Origin: Gammaproteobacteria bacterium
Lineage (GTDB): Bacteria > Pseudomonadota > Gammaproteobacteria > SZUA-152
DNA length: 9,652 nt
Direction: 5' to 3'
NCBI GenBank assembly: GCA_030613605.1
Contig: JAUWLO010000066.1
Location: 1 to 9,652, forward strand
Shown here: piece by piece, positions 7,004 through 9,652 of the stretch
Layout of the letters: the number at the start of each line of letters is the position of its first letter
Numbering within the stretch: the stretch's first letter is position 1
The notes under the pieces: model-generated
Databases searched by the model: none
The model's input: the letters and a program-made list of their open reading frames with translations, nothing else
What the model was told of the DNA's origin: nothing
Translations under genes and position numbers: made by a program

Positions 7004-7087
7004 TATTTGTGCTTCATTTACATTTAACCTCAAAATAATTCAATAAAACATATCCCATCATCAGTTAATGAAGAGAAGAGCCTTCCC

Positions 7088-8650
7088 ATGACAGCAATTA
7101 AACGCGCACTCATTAGTGTTTCCGACAAAACCGGCATCGTTGATCTGGGGCGAGAACTCAGCAAACTTGGCGTAGAAATCCTTAGCACTGGCGGCACCGC
7201 TAAACTGCTGGCCGAAAACAATGTGGACGTTACCGAAGTGTCGGACTACACCGGTTTCCCGGAAATGATGGATGGCCGCGTAAAAACATTGCACCCCAAA
7301 ATTCATGGCGGACTACTGGGCCGCCGTGGCACTGATGATGCTGTTATGGCAGAACACGACATTCCACCCATCGATATGGTCGTCGTCAACCTTTACCCCT
7401 TTACACAAACCATCGCCCGTGATGACTGCACCCTGGCCATGGCCATAGAAAACATCGATATTGGTGGCCCCACCATGTTGCGCTCTGCTGCAAAAAACCA
7501 CGCATCCGTTACCGTTGTTGTTGATGCAGCAGATTATGATCGTGTGCTGGATGAGATGAAAAACAATAAGGGCGCAGTGACCGATGCAACGCGTTTTGAT
7601 CTGGCCACCAAAACCTTTGAACACACCGCTAAATATGATGGCGCTATCGCGAACTATCTTGGCGCCATTGATGCTGATGGAAAAACCACCACATTCCCAC
7701 GCACCTTCAATAGCCAGTTCATTAAAGTGCAGGAAATGCGTTACGGTGAAAACCCGCATCAGGATGCTGCGTTCTTTGTGGAAGCAGGAGCAAGGGAAGT
7801 CAGCATCTCCACCGCCAGGCAACTACAGGGCAAGGAACTGTCCTACAATAATATTGGTGATACCGATGCGGCTCTGGAATGTGTTAAACAATTTGAAGGC
7901 ACTCCTGCCTGTGTCATTGTTAAACACGCCAACCCCTGCGGTGTTGCCACAGGCAAGACTTTACTGGAAGCCTATGACCGTGCCTACAGCACTGATCCTG
8001 AATCTGCCTTCGGCGGCATTATCGCTTTTAATCAGGAACTGGACGCAGAAACCGCCAGCGCTATTGTGGAACGTCAGTTTGTGGAAGTAATTATTGCGCC
8101 TACTGTTAGCAAGGCTGCTATAGACATTGTGGCCGCAAAGAAAAATGTTCGCTTACTGGAATGCGGACAATGGACAACAGAAACCGCCAACCGACTAGAC
8201 TTCAAACGCGTTAACGGTGGCCTGCTGGTACAAAATGCGGACCTGCTATTACACAATGAACTCAAGGTGGTGACCAAACGTGAACCAACAGAACAGGAAA
8301 TGCAGGATCTGTTATTCACCTGGAAAATTGCCAAGTTTGTTAAATCCAATGCCATTGTTTACGGAAAAAATAACATGACCATCGGCGTCGGCGCCGGTCA
8401 AATGAGCCGCATTAATTCTGCGCGCATCGCCGGAATTAAAGCCGAACATGCCGGACTGGAAGTCCCTGGCTCCGTCATGGCGTCCGATGCTTTTTTCCCC
8501 TTCCGTGACGGCCTTGATGCCGCTAGTGAAGTTGGCATTACTGCAGTGATTCAACCCGGCGGATCAATGCGCGATGAAGAAGTGATAGCCGCCGCTGATG
8601 AACATAACATTGCCATGGTGTTTACCGGCATGCGCCACTTCAGGCACTAA
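7088..8650 (+). CDS. purH: Bifunctional AICAR transformylase / IMP cyclohydrolase
   Basis: PurH catalyses the last two steps of de novo purine synthesis in the cytoplasm: formylation of AICAR from 10-formyl-tetrahydrofolate, then ring closure to IMP. The 520-residue protein is near the usual length (E. coli 529). The N-terminal MGS-like cyclohydrolase domain (about 1-150) shows ISVSDKTGI (9-17), STGGT (33-37) and GRVKTLHPKIHGG (63-75). The transformylase domain shows RYGENPHQ (218-225), the catalytic K279-H280 in VKHANPCG, and the end motif PGGSMRDEEVI before FTGMRHFRH. The start is supported by homology and by a purine-rich AAGAGAAGAG at 7071-7080, seven nt upstream. fis-purH order is known in gammaproteobacteria, often continuing to purD. 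Here the next gene is a convergent kinase. I see no clear PurR box upstream. Confidence 0.98.
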   Translation: MTAIKRALISVSDKTGIVDLGRELSKLGVEILSTGGTAKLLAENNVDVTEVSDYTGFPEMMDGRVKTLHPKIHGGLLGRRGTDDAVMAEHDIPPIDMVVVNLYPFTQTIARDDCTLAMAIENIDIGGPTMLRSAAKNHASVTVVVDAADYDRVLDEMKNNKGAVTDATRFDLATKTFEHTAKYDGAIANYLGAIDADGKTTTFPRTFNSQFIKVQEMRYGENPHQDAAFFVEAGAREVSISTARQLQGKELSYNNIGDTDAALECVKQFEGTPACVIVKHANPCGVATGKTLLEAYDRAYSTDPESAFGGIIAFNQELDAETASAIVERQFVEVIIAPTVSKAAIDIVAAKKNVRLLECGQWTTETANRLDFKRVNGGLLVQNADLLLHNELKVVTKREPTEQEMQDLLFTWKIAKFVKSNAIVYGKNNMTIGVGAGQMSRINSARIAGIKAEHAGLEVPGSVMASDAFFPFRDGLDAASEVGITAVIQPGGSMRDEEVIAAADEHNIAMVFTGMRHFRH

Positions 8651-8664
8651 TACCGTATACCGTA
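8651..8664. repeat. Perfect tandem duplication of TACCGTA after purH
   Basis: TACCGTA occurs twice in direct tandem immediately after the purH stop codon and is followed by an A run. The 112-nt convergent spacer to 8762 is otherwise AT-rich with no convincing bidirectional terminator. The 7-bp period recalls the repeats at 1384-1500 and 4390-4438, but the unit is different, so the link is weak. Confidence 0.5.
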
Positions 8665-8762
8665 AAAAAACATAAACAAGAAATGCTGTAAAAACATTAT
8701 TTCAGGAAAGGTGCGAGGGTATTAAAATTAGCGATTAACAATCTGTTCAGGTAAATAAAGGC

Positions 8763-9652
8763 CTAAGCCAGCCTTAATCGGTTTTCATCACTCAAAACAT
8801 CTAACCTATTCAGCGGCAGCCTGATACTGAAGGTAGAACCCACGCCTTCTTCACTTTCTAAATCAATCGAACCACCCATCATTTCACAAAAACGTTTACT
8901 GATGGCCAGGCCAAGACCAGTGCCACCATACTCTCGTGTTGTTGATGAATTGGCCTGGGTAAATTCAGCCCATAAGCCTTCCTGTTTGTCTTTTGATATC
9001 CCTATGCCGGTATCCGTCACAGAGAAAATAATCCAGTCATCCTCTTGCTCGGTTTCTTTTGTGACGTCTAAACGCACCGAACCACCGCTAGTAAACTTGG
9101 CCGCATTACTCAGCAGATTAATGATAGATTGACGAAGTTTCGTCTCATCCGCGATCAACAGGTCAATATCTTCTGAAACCTCCATCTCAAATGTATTATT
9201 TTTTTCTTTGATTAATGGTTTAACCGTATCAATGGTACCGCGTAAAAATGGAATTATTTCAAAAGTGGTGTACTCCACTTCCATTTTACCGGCCTCGATT
9301 TTTGATAAATCGAGAATCCCGTTAATCAGCTCAGTTAAATGCCTTCCAGAATTAATGATTTTTTCCAGATCTTCGATCGTTGCATCTGTTTTCCCGTCTT
9401 CAATATCTTCCTGCGCCAATTCACTATAACCAATAATGGCGTTAAGAGGCGTCCTCAGCTCATGACTCATGTTAGCTAAAAATGTTCCTTTGGCATTACT
9501 TGCCGCCATAGCTTCATCACGGGCAATCGCCAGATCTTCTGTTCGCCCCTTCACCAGAACTTCCAGATGATCACGATGATTTTTTAATTCTTTTTCAGCA
9601 GTTTTTCGTTCCAGTATCTCACTTTCCATTTCTTCAATCAGTTGGGTGATTT
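8763..9652 (-). CDS. Sensor histidine kinase, C-terminal part (5' end outside the window)
   Basis: The gene runs leftward and is cut by the right window edge. The frame stays open to the edge (residues ITQLIEE precede the first visible Met at 9629), so that Met is probably not the start. In order, the visible product has a charged coiled-coil linker (RKTAEKELKNHRDHLEVLVKGRTEDL-like pattern, about 9500-9610), a HisKA domain with H-box MSHELRTPLNAIIGYSE whose phospho-accepting His codon is 9464-9462, then a HATPase_c domain. The ATPase shows N-box LLSNAAKFT (about 9091-9117), G1 DTGIGIS (about 8994-9014) and G2 GGTGLGLAIS (8898-8927). All catalytic motifs look intact. It ends soon after the ATPase with no receiver domain at the C-terminus. 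Sensor, membrane segments and partner regulator lie outside the window, so the stimulus is unknown. It converges on purH. Confidence 0.95.
   Translation of the reverse strand, partial: ITQLIEEMESEILERKTAEKELKNHRDHLEVLVKGRTEDLAIARDEAMAASNAKGTFLANMSHELRTPLNAIIGYSELAQEDIEDGKTDATIEDLEKIINSGRHLTELINGILDLSKIEAGKMEVEYTTFEIIPFLRGTIDTVKPLIKEKNNTFEMEVSEDIDLLIADETKLRQSIINLLSNAAKFTSGGSVRLDVTKETEQEDDWIIFSVTDTGIGISKDKQEGLWAEFTQANSSTTREYGGTGLGLAISKRFCEMMGGSIDLESEEGVGSTFSIRLPLNRLDVLSDENRLRLA

Noticed and set aside
7011..7087. Sigma-70 promoter or PurR operator for purH
   Set aside because: TTTACA at 7017-7022 resembles a -35 box, but no acceptable -10 lies 16-19 nt downstream and no match to the PurR box pattern was seen.
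7313..7822. 169-codon open frame on the minus strand inside purH
   Set aside because: It lies wholly antisense to a confidently identified purH, and its translation is Cys/His/Ile-rich without recognisable motifs. It is a shadow of the coding strand.
7584..8090. 168-codon plus-strand frame inside purH
   Set aside because: It is a different frame of purH in its transformylase part, with no family resemblance, and purH motifs are continuous across it, so there is no frameshift.
1..9652. CRISPR array, tRNA or rRNA gene, insertion sequence, or defence or toxin-antitoxin system
   Set aside because: No regular 25-40 bp repeats with spacers, no cloverleaf, no transposase or defence motifs were seen; coding space is filled by housekeeping genes.

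Overview
The window is a chromosomal housekeeping segment from a gammaproteobacterium. Seven genes read left to right: accC, prmA, an unrecognised 614-codon gene, a zinc-ribbon/membrane protein gene, dusB, fis and purH. A sensor histidine kinase gene, truncated by the right window edge, reads the other way and converges on purH. The order accC-prmA-(zinc-ribbon DUF3426 gene)-dusB-fis-purH is a known gammaproteobacterial arrangement. A 97-residue Fis coupled to dusB is close to diagnostic for that class. The family or genus cannot be fixed from the sequence. Base composition looks balanced, and most starts lack a good Shine-Dalgarno sequence.

Left part (1-2400): accC (biotin carboxylase, fatty acid synthesis) begins 45 nt into the window; its usual partner accB would lie just outside. 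prmA (ribosomal protein L11 methyltransferase) follows after a 116-nt spacer. That spacer is almost filled by a gapless imperfect inverted repeat built of degenerate 7-bp units.

Middle (2400-5680): a spacer with two small stem-loops and a -10-like box precedes the 614-codon gene. Its product is probably cytoplasmic and may end in a divergent PilZ-like domain. A second spacer carrying 7-bp-period repeats of the same family leads directly into the gene for a protein with an N-terminal zinc ribbon, an acidic linker, one membrane helix and an extracytoplasmic C-terminal domain.

Right part (5680-9652): dusB (tRNA dihydrouridine synthase) and fis (nucleoid protein) overlap in ATGA and are followed by a strong GC-rich terminator. 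purH (last two steps to IMP) then stands alone. purD, its common neighbour, is not the next gene; the convergent histidine kinase is.

The genes serve core metabolism, translation and chromosome architecture, and no defence, mobile or secondary-metabolite system is visible. The least explained items are the 7-bp-period intergenic repeats abutting two start codons and the unrecognised 614-codon gene.
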